Assembly: GCF_001592945.1 (NCBI RefSeq)
Contig: NZ_LRPB01000049.1
Location: 1 to 64,000 of the forward strand
Reading direction: 5' to 3'
Source: Roseivirga seohaensis
GTDB taxonomy: Bacteria; Bacteroidota; Bacteroidia; Cytophagales; Cyclobacteriaceae
DNA length: 64,000 bases
The notes beneath the pieces were generated by a model that worked only from the letters and a program-made list of their open reading frames with translations, was not told the origin of the DNA and made no database searches. Shown here in pieces: positions 15,687 through 24,972 of this stretch (the first letter of the stretch is position 1; the number at the start of each line of letters is the position of its first letter). The translations under genes were made by a program, and so were the position numbers.

Positions 15687-18600
15687 ATGCAACACATTTT
15701 GCAATCCTACCTCAGGCGATTGACAAACCTTTCAGCGAACAACCGCTCGCTGGTGTTGCTCAAGCTTTTGTCCGATCAGTTTATCGATCTCCACGATTTC
15801 GATCATATGGACCTAAAGCCTTCTTTTCGAATTATAGAAGATATTATTGCCCAGAAAGCCACCATTCCGCTTATTCCAAATTCAGACGCTAGAGATGCGC
15901 GTTCCAATCAATTGGCTACTAGGTTGAGAAAAGTGAAAAGGAGGGAGCGGTTCCTCTTTGATGAAACTGGGGGTAAAGACCTTTATGTTGGTTGGCCGTT
16001 TGTGCAGGGCAAATTTAACGATGGCTCCATCGTTCGAGCCCCACTTATTTTCTTTCCAGTGAATCTGGAAATGAAAGATAATGAGTGGAGCTTAAAGCCA
16101 AGAACAGATGTGAACATAACCCTGAACAAAAGCTTTTTGATGGCTTATGCCCATTTTAATAATGTAAGCCTTGATGAAGATTTGCTCGAAAGGTCTTTTG
16201 ATGATTTCGAAAAGGGAAGTACCGTGTTCAGAACGAGCCTGTATGATTTGCTGGAAGAAAGCAAAATCAGTATTCGATTCGGAAGCGAAATTTATGCCGA
16301 TAAACTGAACCCTTTTGCTGAATTCTCAAAAGCTGGATTTGAAAAGGAAAACGATCTTGGTAAGCTCAACTTGGTTTCAGAAGCGGTATTAGGCATTTTT
16401 CCTCAAGCCGATTCTTACCTTATGCCAGATTACGAACATATGCTGGCCAATTTAAAAGTGGATTCGCTGGAAGAGTTCTTCGCCCAGAAAAACTATTCAG
16501 AACAAAATGACTTTGGAGCCGACTTTGATCCATACCGGTACTTTCTGGATAAGGTAAAAGAAGAGGAAACTTTCACTCCTTTCAGAAAAGATGTTTTTCA
16601 GGAAAATGCCATTAAGGCGGTTAAAAAAGGAAATTCTATTGTAGTGCAAGGGCCTCCTGGTACCGGAAAATCACAATTGATCTGTAACCTGATGGCCGAC
16701 TACATGGCCAGGGGAAAGAAAGTGCTTTTGGTAAGCCAAAAACGAGCGGCTTTAGATGTGGTATATGAACGCCTTAAAACGAAAGACATCACTGACTTTG
16801 TTGGCTTGGTGCATGATTTCAAGAATGATCGGAAAGAGATTTATTCGAAAATTTCGAACCAGATTTCTCGACTGAATGAATATAAAAGGAACAATACCAA
16901 CTTAGACGCCATTCAACTCGATCGTGCTTTCAAACAAGCCAGCCGAACCATAGATGATGTAACCGATACGCTCGAAGATTATAAGAAGGCACTGTTTGAT
17001 GATTCTGAAAGTGGCCTTTCTGTAAAGGAATTGTACCTCACCTCCGACCCTGAAATGGAGTCAATTCCTTTGGTGCAAGAGTACCATCAAATTGACTTCC
17101 GTGGCAATCAATTTGAAAAGGAAATGACTCGCTATTTTGAGTATGCACAGAAATTAAATGTGGAGGGGCATCCTTGGTCTGAAAGGGTTGACTTCTCTTC
17201 TTTTAAGGTTCAAGACCTAAAGAAAATACTGGAATACCTAGATGAGATTCCTGTAGAAACCAGTCGTTTGGCAGCTGAAGTGTCGGCCATAGTGGAGGAA
17301 AAGGTAGATTATGATACCTGCCGAAGAATGGCTGAAAATTTAGGCAAGCTCAAAGACTTTAATGAGTACCTGAAAAACGAAAAGATTTATGCCCTGCTAA
17401 AACCCATGATTGGTGTTCCGAATAAGGAGAGCGACTTGCTTTGGTTGGCCAACAATAGGGTTTTGATCAATAAATGTTTTGAAGGCGAAGGGGTAGAGAA
17501 GAGTTTAGAAACTAAAGCACTTGGAGAAGTTCAGACTTTATTGAAGAAAAGAGCAAATGCTCGAAAATCGATTATTAGGTTTATCAAATGGAGTTTTTCT
17601 AAAGAGAAAATCCGATTGGCGAGAATTCTTGTGGCCAATGGGCTTTCCAACACCAAGGAAGATTTCAAAATTCTAGATCAGAGAATTGATAACCGTTTGA
17701 ATTTGCAGCATCAGATCACAAAGATTAAATCGGTTGTTTGGATCGAAGCAGTACCCAATTCTTTTCAACAGGAAGATTTAAATACATGGATTGATCAGCT
17801 AGAAATGGCACTAAGGGCCAAGTTGATTTTTGCTTCCTTTACTAATTTCAAAGAGTACTTTCCAGTCAAAAAGCTCTCTGCTAAAGAATTAAAGTCAAGA
17901 ATAAAGGCCATTCGCACCACCCTAAAGGATTTACCCAAAAAGAGGGAAGCTTGGAATAAATATATACTTCCGGTACAGGTAGACCAGTTACTCCTTTCTT
18001 CAGATTTTCTTTCTCAACTAAAACGAACACTCAAGCGCGATTTCGATTCTATCTGCGAGATGGATCAAATCAAAAGCTCATTAACAGAGGCTCGGCTTTC
18101 TGGGCTTAAAAGGTTGGAAGAATTGGGCGCAAGAACCACTGCAGAATATATAGCCATTTTCGATAATAGCTTGCGCTTGGCTTGGATCGATCATATTGAA
18201 AGTAAACATCCGATTTTGAGGTCGGTATCTACTTTAAAATTTGAGCAGATGATTAGCGATCTTCAGGATGCCGAGGCGCAGAAACTGGAAACGAGCACTC
18301 AAATTTTGCTTCAAAAAGCCAGGGAAAAAACCTACGAGCCTGCGGAGTACAATCGCCTGAACAATATGATCACCTATCGGGATCTTGAGCATCAGGTAAA
18401 TAAAAAGCGACAGATTTGGCCTTTGAGAAAATTGATCAATCATTTTTCTGAGGATATTTTTTCTTTGATGCCTTGTTGGATGGCCTCACCAGAATCCGTT
18501 TCGGCCATTTTTCCTATGGAAAGCTTCTTCGATTTGGTCATTTTTGACGAAGCCAGTCAGTGCTTTTCAGAAAAGGGCTTACCCGCCATTTATAGAGGGA

Positions 18601-19691
18601 AACAATTGGTCATCGCTGGCGATAATCAACAACTGAGGCCGAATGACCTGTATCGGGTAAAGTGGGAAGAAGAATCGGAAGAGATGGCGCTGGAAGTGGA
18701 ATCGCTTTTAGAATTGGCGAGTAAGTTCTTAATGCAAGTGCAGCTTCAAGGCCATTATAGAAGTCAGTCATTGGCTTTGATTGATTTTTCGAACCAACAT
18801 TTCTATAAAGGCAAGCTTCAGGTGCTTCCTCATTTTAATCAAATCAATGATTCAAAACCCACCATAGACTTTATTAAAGTAGATGGGCTTTGGGAAAAAC
18901 AGGCCAATGAACTCGAAGCTGAAAAAGTAATTGAATTGCTCCTTCAACTCAAGAAGAGTGACACATCTAAATCGGTAGGGGTGGTTACTTTCAATGTGAG
19001 CCAGCAGCATTTAATTCAAGATAAAATTGAAGAGCACGGACTCAATGATTGGGAAGGGATTTTCGTAAAGAACATCGAGAACGTTCAAGGGGATGAACGT
19101 GACATTATCATTTTCTCCACGGCTTACGGGCGTGACGTGAAAGGCAAAATCAATCTGCAATTTGGCAGCCTTAATATGGCTGGCGGAGAGAATCGGTTGA
19201 ATGTGGCCATTACAAGAGCGAAGGAAAAGGTAATGATTGTGACCTCGCTGCAGCCAGAAGAAATGAAGGTAAGTCAGTTAAAGAATGAAGGGCCAAAGCT
19301 ACTCAAGGCTTATTTGGAATACGCCAAAAAGGTATCCGAAGGCGAATATGAACCCACTGTCAATGTTTCAAAAGCCTTTGGCCAAGATTGGTATTTGAAA
19401 AACAAACTGAAGGATTGGGAGAAAGACTTCTCCATAAAATTCACTGAAGAACTTCCTTTTGCCGACCTTTCTTTAAAGTGGAGGGGAAAATACAAAGGAG
19501 TGTTAATGACGGATGACAATGTGTTTTATGAAAGCGCTACGGTTAAGGACAGTTTTGTTTATAAGCCATTTCTATTAGAGTCGAAAGAATGGAAATACAG
19601 GTTTGTGCATAGCCGAAATTTTTGGCAGAACCCCCAAGTCGTAAAAGAGAATATCGGTCGTTTGGTGGAGGCGGTTCAAGAATCAAACTAA
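15687..19691 (+). CDS. Large SF1 DNA/RNA helicase, DNA2/Upf1-like (DUF4011-type)
   Basis: A 1334-residue SF1B-type helicase. Walker A is GPPGTGKS at about 322-329, followed by motif Ia VLLVSQKRAAL. Walker B is IFDEASQCF near 952-960, then GDNQQLRP (motif III), HYRSQS (motif IV area), ENVQGDERDIII (motif V, about 1131) and LNVAITRAKEKV (motif VI, about 1170). About 600 residues of mostly helical sequence separate the two halves of RecA domain 1, probably a long insertion with coiled coil. The last 120 residues end in a strand/helix block with FVHSRNFW, as at the end of related proteins with a nuclease-like domain, but I see no clear catalytic residues there. Such helicases occur both as housekeeping and defence-associated genes; the neighbours here are housekeeping. 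It overlaps convergent gldH by 4 bases. Confidence 0.88.
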   Translation: MQHILQSYLRRLTNLSANNRSLVLLKLLSDQFIDLHDFDHMDLKPSFRIIEDIIAQKATIPLIPNSDARDARSNQLATRLRKVKRRERFLFDETGGKDLYVGWPFVQGKFNDGSIVRAPLIFFPVNLEMKDNEWSLKPRTDVNITLNKSFLMAYAHFNNVSLDEDLLERSFDDFEKGSTVFRTSLYDLLEESKISIRFGSEIYADKLNPFAEFSKAGFEKENDLGKLNLVSEAVLGIFPQADSYLMPDYEHMLANLKVDSLEEFFAQKNYSEQNDFGADFDPYRYFLDKVKEEETFTPFRKDVFQENAIKAVKKGNSIVVQGPPGTGKSQLICNLMADYMARGKKVLLVSQKRAALDVVYERLKTKDITDFVGLVHDFKNDRKEIYSKISNQISRLNEYKRNNTNLDAIQLDRAFKQASRTIDDVTDTLEDYKKALFDDSESGLSVKELYLTSDPEMESIPLVQEYHQIDFRGNQFEKEMTRYFEYAQKLNVEGHPWSERVDFSSFKVQDLKKILEYLDEIPVETSRLAAEVSAIVEEKVDYDTCRRMAENLGKLKDFNEYLKNEKIYALLKPMIGVPNKESDLLWLANNRVLINKCFEGEGVEKSLETKALGEVQTLLKKRANARKSIIRFIKWSFSKEKIRLARILVANGLSNTKEDFKILDQRIDNRLNLQHQITKIKSVVWIEAVPNSFQQEDLNTWIDQLEMALRAKLIFASFTNFKEYFPVKKLSAKELKSRIKAIRTTLKDLPKKREAWNKYILPVQVDQLLLSSDFLSQLKRTLKRDFDSICEMDQIKSSLTEARLSGLKRLEELGARTTAEYIAIFDNSLRLAWIDHIESKHPILRSVSTLKFEQMISDLQDAEAQKLETSTQILLQKAREKTYEPAEYNRLNNMITYRDLEHQVNKKRQIWPLRKLINHFSEDIFSLMPCWMASPESVSAIFPMESFFDLVIFDEASQCFSEKGLPAIYRGKQLVIAGDNQQLRPNDLYRVKWEEESEEMALEVESLLELASKFLMQVQLQGHYRSQSLALIDFSNQHFYKGKLQVLPHFNQINDSKPTIDFIKVDGLWEKQANELEAEKVIELLLQLKKSDTSKSVGVVTFNVSQQHLIQDKIEEHGLNDWEGIFVKNIENVQGDERDIIIFSTAYGRDVKGKINLQFGSLNMAGGENRLNVAITRAKEKVMIVTSLQPEEMKVSQLKNEGPKLLKAYLEYAKKVSEGEYEPTVNVSKAFGQDWYLKNKLKDWEKDFSIKFTEELPFADLSLKWRGKYKGVLMTDDNVFYESATVKDSFVYKPFLLESKEWKYRFVHSRNFWQNPQVVKENIGRLVEAVQESN

Positions 19692-20158
19692 TTCGCAGCT
19701 TCCTCCACCCGAACCCCGACAGATGGAATTTCCTGCAAATCAGCTTCGCGCATATATTGGGCTACTCTGATTTTATAGGTTCCTGTTTTGGGAAAGGTGT
19801 AGGCAGGAAGAATTTCTACTTCATGTTGAAAAATGCTGTTGCCTTTGCCGGATGGCTTTCCTGTAATGGGGTCAAACAATTGAATATTGATCAATTCTGA
19901 TTTGATTTCTGTGCCTTGTTCGTTCAGCAAGTAATAAGTGAGATAGAGATTTTGAGATTTAAAATCAATTGAATTACGAACGTTCAACAGTATTCTTTTG
20001 GGTTGGCTGTCGTCAATTTTAAACTCGAATTCAGGTATGATATCCATATTCCAGACGGCAGCCTCAAAATCATACACCTCTTCATAGATTTTGTGCCGAT
20101 CGCAGGCGCTTAGTGTAACTACCAAAACTAACAGGCAAAGCCATTGTACTCGTCTCAT
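19688..20158 (-). CDS. gldH: Gliding motility lipoprotein GldH
   Basis: A 156-residue lipoprotein required for gliding motility or function of the type IX secretion-linked machinery in Bacteroidota. The signal peptide ends in the lipobox LSAC (Cys19). The mature part matches the GldH pattern: YEEVYDFEAAVWNMD, then FEFKIDD, then a stretch RNSIDFKSQNLYLTYYL. Its start overlaps the stop of the PSP1-domain gene by 4 bases, so translation is coupled. Its 3' end overlaps the helicase gene by 4 bases in convergent orientation. gldH alone does not prove gliding; the other gld genes are not in the window. Confidence 0.88.
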   Translation of the reverse strand: MRRVQWLCLLVLVVTLSACDRHKIYEEVYDFEAAVWNMDIIPEFEFKIDDSQPKRILLNVRNSIDFKSQNLYLTYYLLNEQGTEIKSELINIQLFDPITGKPSGKGNSIFQHEVEILPAYTFPKTGTYKIRVAQYMREADLQEIPSVGVRVEEAAN

Positions 20159-21345
20159 TTTTCTGGCCTGTTATTTTTGTTCTTATTTCGGTTTCTGTTC
20201 TTGTTACTCCTATTTCTGTTTTTGGAGTTAAGGTTTCTCTTTTTACCTCCTTGATTATTTGCTCCCTTGTCTTTTTGTTTGAACTTTTTGTCCATTTTTT
20301 CAAGGTCGCGGTTAATGCCCACATCGCTCAAATCTTTAATCTCAAGTTCGTCTAAGGTCAAGGTTTCAGGAATCACCCCTTTTTCATTCATTTCTTTTAT
20401 CTCAGCCACTCTATGGGCATCAATAGGGTGCCAAGTGTTTTCGCCATCGTAGCCAAACCACATGATTTTTCTGAAAATATCGGTTTTTTGAAGCTTGGCA
20501 TCTCCTACCTTGGTTTTTAGCTTGGTCACTTCTGGAATATCTTCCAAAGCCTCCATATAAGTTTCAAGCTCGTAATTTAGGCAACACTTAAGTCGGCCAC
20601 ACTGCCCAGAAAGTTTACCTGGGTTTAAGCTTAGGTTTTGGTAGCGAGCAGCACTGGTGCTCACACTTTTAAACTCGTTCAACCAAGTAGAGCAGCACAA
20701 TTCTCTTCCACAAGAGCCTATTCCGCCCAAACGACCAGCTTCTTGTCTGAGGCTGATTTGTTTCATTTCGACACGGATTTTGAACTCACTGGCCAAAACT
20801 TTGATCAGTTCTCTAAAGTCAACGCGATCTTCTGCTGAATAGTAAAAAGTAGCTTTGGTATTGTCTGCCTGAAACTCAACATCGGTGAGTTTCATATTCA
20901 GTTTTTGGTCTTGAATGATCTGGCGTGTACGGAACATGGTAGGCATGTCGCGCTTTCTTACGCTGTCATATTTTTCAAGATCTTTGAGCGTAGCTTTTCG
21001 ATAAATCTTTTTGATTTCATCGTTGTTGGCTACTTTTTTCTTTTGCATTTGGAGCCTTACCAGTTCGCCTTGCATTGAAACATAGCCTAAGTGGTGGCCA
21101 CTTGGTACATCTACAATAACGGCATCGCCAGTAACAAAATCTATGTTATCTGTATTACGGAAGAATTCTTTTCTGCCGTTTTTGAATCTAACTTCTACAA
21201 TATCGAAAGTGTCTACAGCGGGCATGTCCATATTAGACAGCCAGTCGAAGACATTCATTTTGTTACAACCCCCGGTTGAACAGCCTCCGTTATTGTTGCA
21301 GCCAGAGACTTCCCCTTCGGTACTTACTCCACAACTACAGCTCAT
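20155..21345 (-). CDS. PSP1 domain protein (RicT/YaaT family) with Cys-rich N-terminus
   Basis: A 396-residue cytoplasmic protein. The N-terminus is unusually rich in Cys and Gly (CSCG at 3-6, then three more Cys in GC, GGC and GGC pairs before residue 29). The PSP1 C-terminal domain carries GRLGGIGSCGRELCC and CGRLKCCLNYE, the paired-Cys motifs of the family. In B. subtilis RicT forms an Fe-S-containing complex with RicA and RicF that affects RNase Y; whether the same holds here is unknown. The last 60 residues are Lys/Asn/Arg-rich (RNSKN, NRSNKNRNRNKNK), likely nucleic-acid contacting. It is coupled to gldH by a 4-base overlap. Confidence 0.88.
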   Translation of the reverse strand: MSCSCGVSTEGEVSGCNNNGGCSTGGCNKMNVFDWLSNMDMPAVDTFDIVEVRFKNGRKEFFRNTDNIDFVTGDAVIVDVPSGHHLGYVSMQGELVRLQMQKKKVANNDEIKKIYRKATLKDLEKYDSVRKRDMPTMFRTRQIIQDQKLNMKLTDVEFQADNTKATFYYSAEDRVDFRELIKVLASEFKIRVEMKQISLRQEAGRLGGIGSCGRELCCSTWLNEFKSVSTSAARYQNLSLNPGKLSGQCGRLKCCLNYELETYMEALEDIPEVTKLKTKVGDAKLQKTDIFRKIMWFGYDGENTWHPIDAHRVAEIKEMNEKGVIPETLTLDELEIKDLSDVGINRDLEKMDKKFKQKDKGANNQGGKKRNLNSKNRNRSNKNRNRNKNKNNRPEK

Positions 21346-21379
21346 ATATTATATTTAAGACCTTTCGGCCGTTAAATCG

Positions 21380-22669
21380 TTATTTTAATAATTTCAAAAT
21401 GTCTTGGCCAATATCGGTTCTGTGATATTCATCTTGCCAAGAAATTTTGTTCACCCCAGTATACGCATTTTCAAGGGCTTTTTCTACCGATGCGCCCATG
21501 CCTGTAACCGCCAATACTCTACCGCCATTGGTCAATACTTGGTTAGAAGCGTTCAGTTGAGTTCCTGCATGAAAAACAGTGGCCTCGTTTACCTTTTCAA
21601 TTCCTGAAATTTCTTTGCCTTTTTCATAAGCTTCAGGATAACCGCCCGCCACCATTACCACAGTAGTAGCCGTTTGAGGGCTAACACTGAAGCTCTTTTC
21701 ATGGAGCGTTCCATTGGCTGAACCTTCTAAAATCTCTAATAGATCAGAGTCGATTCTAGACAATACGGATTGCGTTTCGGGGTCTCCCATTCGAACGTTA
21801 TATTCAATTACATAGGGCTCACCTTCCATATTCATTAAACCGATGAAAAGGAAGCCTTTGTAGTCGATGCCTTCTTGTTTCAAACCATTGATGGTTGGCT
21901 TAATCACTCTCTCTTCTACCTTAGCTAAAAACTCTTTGGTAGCGAAAGGAACTGGTGAAATGGCGCCCATTCCTCCAGTATTTAAACCTGTGTCTTTCTC
22001 TCCAATGCGTTTATAATCTTTGGCTTCGGGAAGAATTTTATAGTTAGAACCATCGCTCAATACAAAAACTGAAAGCTCGATTCCGTGTAAAAACTGCTCA
22101 ACTACTACGCGGCTTGACGCTTCACCAAACTTGGCATCTACCAGCATTTCTTTTAGCGTTTCACGAGCGTGTTCTGCGGTTTCGGAGATAATTACGCCCT
22201 TACCTGCAGCTAAACCATCGGCTTTTAACACGATAGGTGTTGGGTGGCTCGAAACGTAATTGAGTCCTTCTTCCAGGGTGTCAATAGTAAAGGTTTTAGA
22301 TTTTGCGGTTGGAACCCCATGGCGATTCATGAAGTCTTTCGAGAAATCTTTACTGCCTTCTAATTGAGCACCAGCGGCTCCTGGCCCAACCAAAAGCACA
22401 TTCTTAAGCTGACTGTCTTTTTCAAAATAATCGCGAATGCCATTTACCAAAGGGTCTTCTGGCCCAACAACTACTAAGTCAATCTGGTTTTCTATTACAA
22501 ATTCACCGATGGTTTTAAAATCGGTTACTTTAATATTTACGTTTTCGGCAATGCTTGCTGTACCTGCATTTCCAGGGGCAACAAACAGTTTATTACAACG
22601 TGGGCTTTGCGAGATTTTCCAAGCAAAAGCATGTTCGCGTCCGCCACTGCCCAACACAAGAATGTTCAT
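21380..22669 (-). CDS. purD: Phosphoribosylamine-glycine ligase (GAR synthetase)
   Basis: The second enzyme of purine synthesis, joining glycine to phosphoribosylamine with ATP. The 429 residues match the family length. The N-terminal domain starts MNILVLGSGGREHAFAWK; the ATP-grasp part contains GSKDFSKDFMNRHGVPTA, VLKADGLAAGKGVI, LNTGGMGAISPVP and EYNVRMGDPETQ, holding the Mg-ATP ligands. The C-terminal domain carries VMVAGGYPEAYEKG. It stands between recQ upstream and the PSP1 gene downstream, all on the minus strand with short gaps (32 and 34 bases). Confidence 0.97.
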   Translation of the reverse strand: MNILVLGSGGREHAFAWKISQSPRCNKLFVAPGNAGTASIAENVNIKVTDFKTIGEFVIENQIDLVVVGPEDPLVNGIRDYFEKDSQLKNVLLVGPGAAGAQLEGSKDFSKDFMNRHGVPTAKSKTFTIDTLEEGLNYVSSHPTPIVLKADGLAAGKGVIISETAEHARETLKEMLVDAKFGEASSRVVVEQFLHGIELSVFVLSDGSNYKILPEAKDYKRIGEKDTGLNTGGMGAISPVPFATKEFLAKVEERVIKPTINGLKQEGIDYKGFLFIGLMNMEGEPYVIEYNVRMGDPETQSVLSRIDSDLLEILEGSANGTLHEKSFSVSPQTATTVVMVAGGYPEAYEKGKEISGIEKVNEATVFHAGTQLNASNQVLTNGGRVLAVTGMGASVEKALENAYTGVNKISWQDEYHRTDIGQDILKLLK

Positions 22670-22701
22670 GAAATTTGAAATTTTTGAAGCGGTAAAGGTA
22701 A

Positions 22702-24891
22702 TTAATTTGCGTATTCTGAATGGAATTTTATTCTCACCAAACGAAGGTCTTCTTCAGAAACGTCTTCATCTGCGAATTCCTCAAGTGCCAACTGAATATC
22801 ATCACTTTCAGCATTTAAGAAATAATCGAGAATGTCTTCTTCACGATCTTCATCCATGATTTCTTCCAAATAGTAATCAAGATTAAGTTTGGTACCAGAG
22901 AAACAAATAATTTCCATTTCGTCTAGTAAGGTTTCCATGCTCCAACCTTTCATTTCGGCTACTTCCTCCAAATCTATCTTTCTATCGATCTGCTGAATGA
23001 TATAGATTTTGTTTTTGGATTTAGAACCAGACGATTTGATTACAACCACATCTTCTGTATCAATGTCGTTGTCTTCAACATACTTATTGATGATTTTAAG
23101 GAATGGCGCGCCAAATTTTTTCACTTTACCCATTCCAATACCATTTACATTGCTCAGTGCTTCTTCGGTAGTGGGGTAAGTAGTGGCCATTTCTTGTAAA
23201 GATGGCTCTTGAACAATGGCGTATGGCGGTAAATCATGCTCTTTGGCTACTTTTCTTTGTTCTGCTTTTAGCAAATCAAAGAGTACTTTATCGTACGACT
23301 GACCAGTAGTGGTTTGGTGGGTCACTTCATTGCCATCATCTTCGCCCAAGTCTACATCACTAAAATCGTGATCTTTAGTGAGCTTAAACGAATATGGATT
23401 TTTTAAGAAGTCTTTTCCTTTTTGAGTAAGCTTTAAGACCCCGACATTTTCAATGTCTTTGGCCAAAAACTCATAGAGTAAGGTTTGGCGAACTACAGAT
23501 TTCCAGAAACTTTCTTCTTGTTCTTTTCCAGTACCAAAAACCGGAAGCTTGTTGTGCTTGTAGCTTTTAATATACTGATTCTGAGAGCCTCGAATTACAT
23601 TTACAATGTGTCCTAAGCCAAACCTTTCATCTGTTTCGGTTACGGCCTGAATGGCTATTTTGATATAATCTTGGCCCTCGTATTCTTCACGCTCATACTT
23701 GCAGTTGTCACACATGCCGCTTTCACGACATTGGGTGTCATCGTATTCTTCGCCAAAATAGTGGAGCAATTGTTTTCTCCTACACACTGTTGACTCTGAG
23801 TAATAACTCATTTCATCGAGCAGAATTTTGGAGTTTTCTTTCTCAGTAACTGGTTTGTCTTTGTTGAATTTCTCCAGCTTCATAATGTCTGAATAGCTGT
23901 AGAACATTATGCACTGACCTTCTAGACCATCTCTGCCCGCACGGCCAGTTTCTTGATAATATCCTTCAAGCGATTTTGGCACATCGTAGTGAATAACAAA
24001 CCTTACATCGGGTTTGTCAATTCCCATTCCAAAAGCAATGGTAGCTACAATTACGTCTACTTCTTCATTCAGAAAATCATCTTGGTTTTTGATTCGAACC
24101 TCAGGATCGAAGCCTGCATGATAAGGCCTGGCGTTAAAGCCATTTACTTGAAGAAAGTTTGCAATTTCTTCTACTTTTTTACGACTAAGGCAATAGATAA
24201 TTCCCGATTTGCCTTTGTTTTCCCTCATGAACTTGATCAATTGTTTTTTGATCGATTTCTTGGGTCTAACTTCGTAATAAAGATTTTCGCGGTTGAATGA
24301 CGACTTGAAAAGGTCGGCTTGTTCCATTTGCAGGTTACGCTGAATGTCTAACTGTACTTTTGGGGTAGCTGTAGCGGTAAGCGCAATAATGGGTAAATCT
24401 CCCAGCTGATCGATTATACTTTTAATTCTGCGGTATTCTGGCCTAAAGTCATGCCCCCATTCAGAAATACAGTGGGCTTCATCAATGGCCGCAAAAGAAA
24501 TGTCGGCTTGCTTAAGAAACTCTACATTTTCTTCTTTTGTAAGCGACTCGGGCGCTACATAAAGCAATTTTACTTCTCCAGCGAGAACTGCTTTTTTCAG
24601 TTTGTTGATCTGACTTTTTGTTAAAGTCGAATTCAAGAAACGGGCATTGATTCCCACAGCATTCATTTGATCTACCTGATTTTTCATCAGGGCAATCAAA
24701 GGCGATATTACTATGGCCGTTCCTGGCCTAACAATCGCTGGTAACTGATAACACATTGATTTACCCGCTCCAGTGGGCATAATCACGAAGGTATTTTTAC
24801 CTGCGAGAATATTTCTTATCACTGGTTCTTGGTTGCCTCTAAAGGTATCGTAACCGAATACTTCTTTTAATTTTTTTCTTAATTCCTCCAC
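22702..24891 (-). CDS. recQ: ATP-dependent DNA helicase RecQ
   Basis: A 729-residue 3'-5' DNA helicase for recombination and replication-fork repair. Walker A is TGAGKS (40-45), the box DEAH is at 137-140 within IDEAHCISEWGHDFRP, followed by LTATATP. The second RecA domain has IVATIAFGMGIDKPDVRFVIH and QETGRAGRDG. Zinc ligands are in CRRKQLLHYFG and CRESGMCDNC. After the RQC domain comes an HRDC domain (about 515-595, with YPTTEEALSNVNGIG) and a C-terminal extension to 729 with an Asp/Glu-rich end. Start is the ATG close to the upstream promoter region shared with divergent kdsD. Confidence 0.96.
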   Translation of the reverse strand: MEELRKKLKEVFGYDTFRGNQEPVIRNILAGKNTFVIMPTGAGKSMCYQLPAIVRPGTAIVISPLIALMKNQVDQMNAVGINARFLNSTLTKSQINKLKKAVLAGEVKLLYVAPESLTKEENVEFLKQADISFAAIDEAHCISEWGHDFRPEYRRIKSIIDQLGDLPIIALTATATPKVQLDIQRNLQMEQADLFKSSFNRENLYYEVRPKKSIKKQLIKFMRENKGKSGIIYCLSRKKVEEIANFLQVNGFNARPYHAGFDPEVRIKNQDDFLNEEVDVIVATIAFGMGIDKPDVRFVIHYDVPKSLEGYYQETGRAGRDGLEGQCIMFYSYSDIMKLEKFNKDKPVTEKENSKILLDEMSYYSESTVCRRKQLLHYFGEEYDDTQCRESGMCDNCKYEREEYEGQDYIKIAIQAVTETDERFGLGHIVNVIRGSQNQYIKSYKHNKLPVFGTGKEQEESFWKSVVRQTLLYEFLAKDIENVGVLKLTQKGKDFLKNPYSFKLTKDHDFSDVDLGEDDGNEVTHQTTTGQSYDKVLFDLLKAEQRKVAKEHDLPPYAIVQEPSLQEMATTYPTTEEALSNVNGIGMGKVKKFGAPFLKIINKYVEDNDIDTEDVVVIKSSGSKSKNKIYIIQQIDRKIDLEEVAEMKGWSMETLLDEMEIICFSGTKLNLDYYLEEIMDEDREEDILDYFLNAESDDIQLALEEFADEDVSEEDLRLVRIKFHSEYAN

Positions 24892-24938
24892 ACTTCCTAT
24901 AAATATATCCAGTTTTAAAAAACGTTTGAGCGAATCCT

Positions 24939-24946
24939 TATCTTTG
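24939..24946 (+). promoter_or_regulatory. -7 box of the kdsD-manC operon
   Basis: TATCTTTG matches TAnnTTTG exactly, 26 bases before the TTG start of kdsD. A TTTT at 24913-24916 lies 22 bases upstream and is a poor -33 candidate. Confidence 0.6.
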
Positions 24947-24972
24947 TCGCGTATGTTTCAAACGCCATTAAG

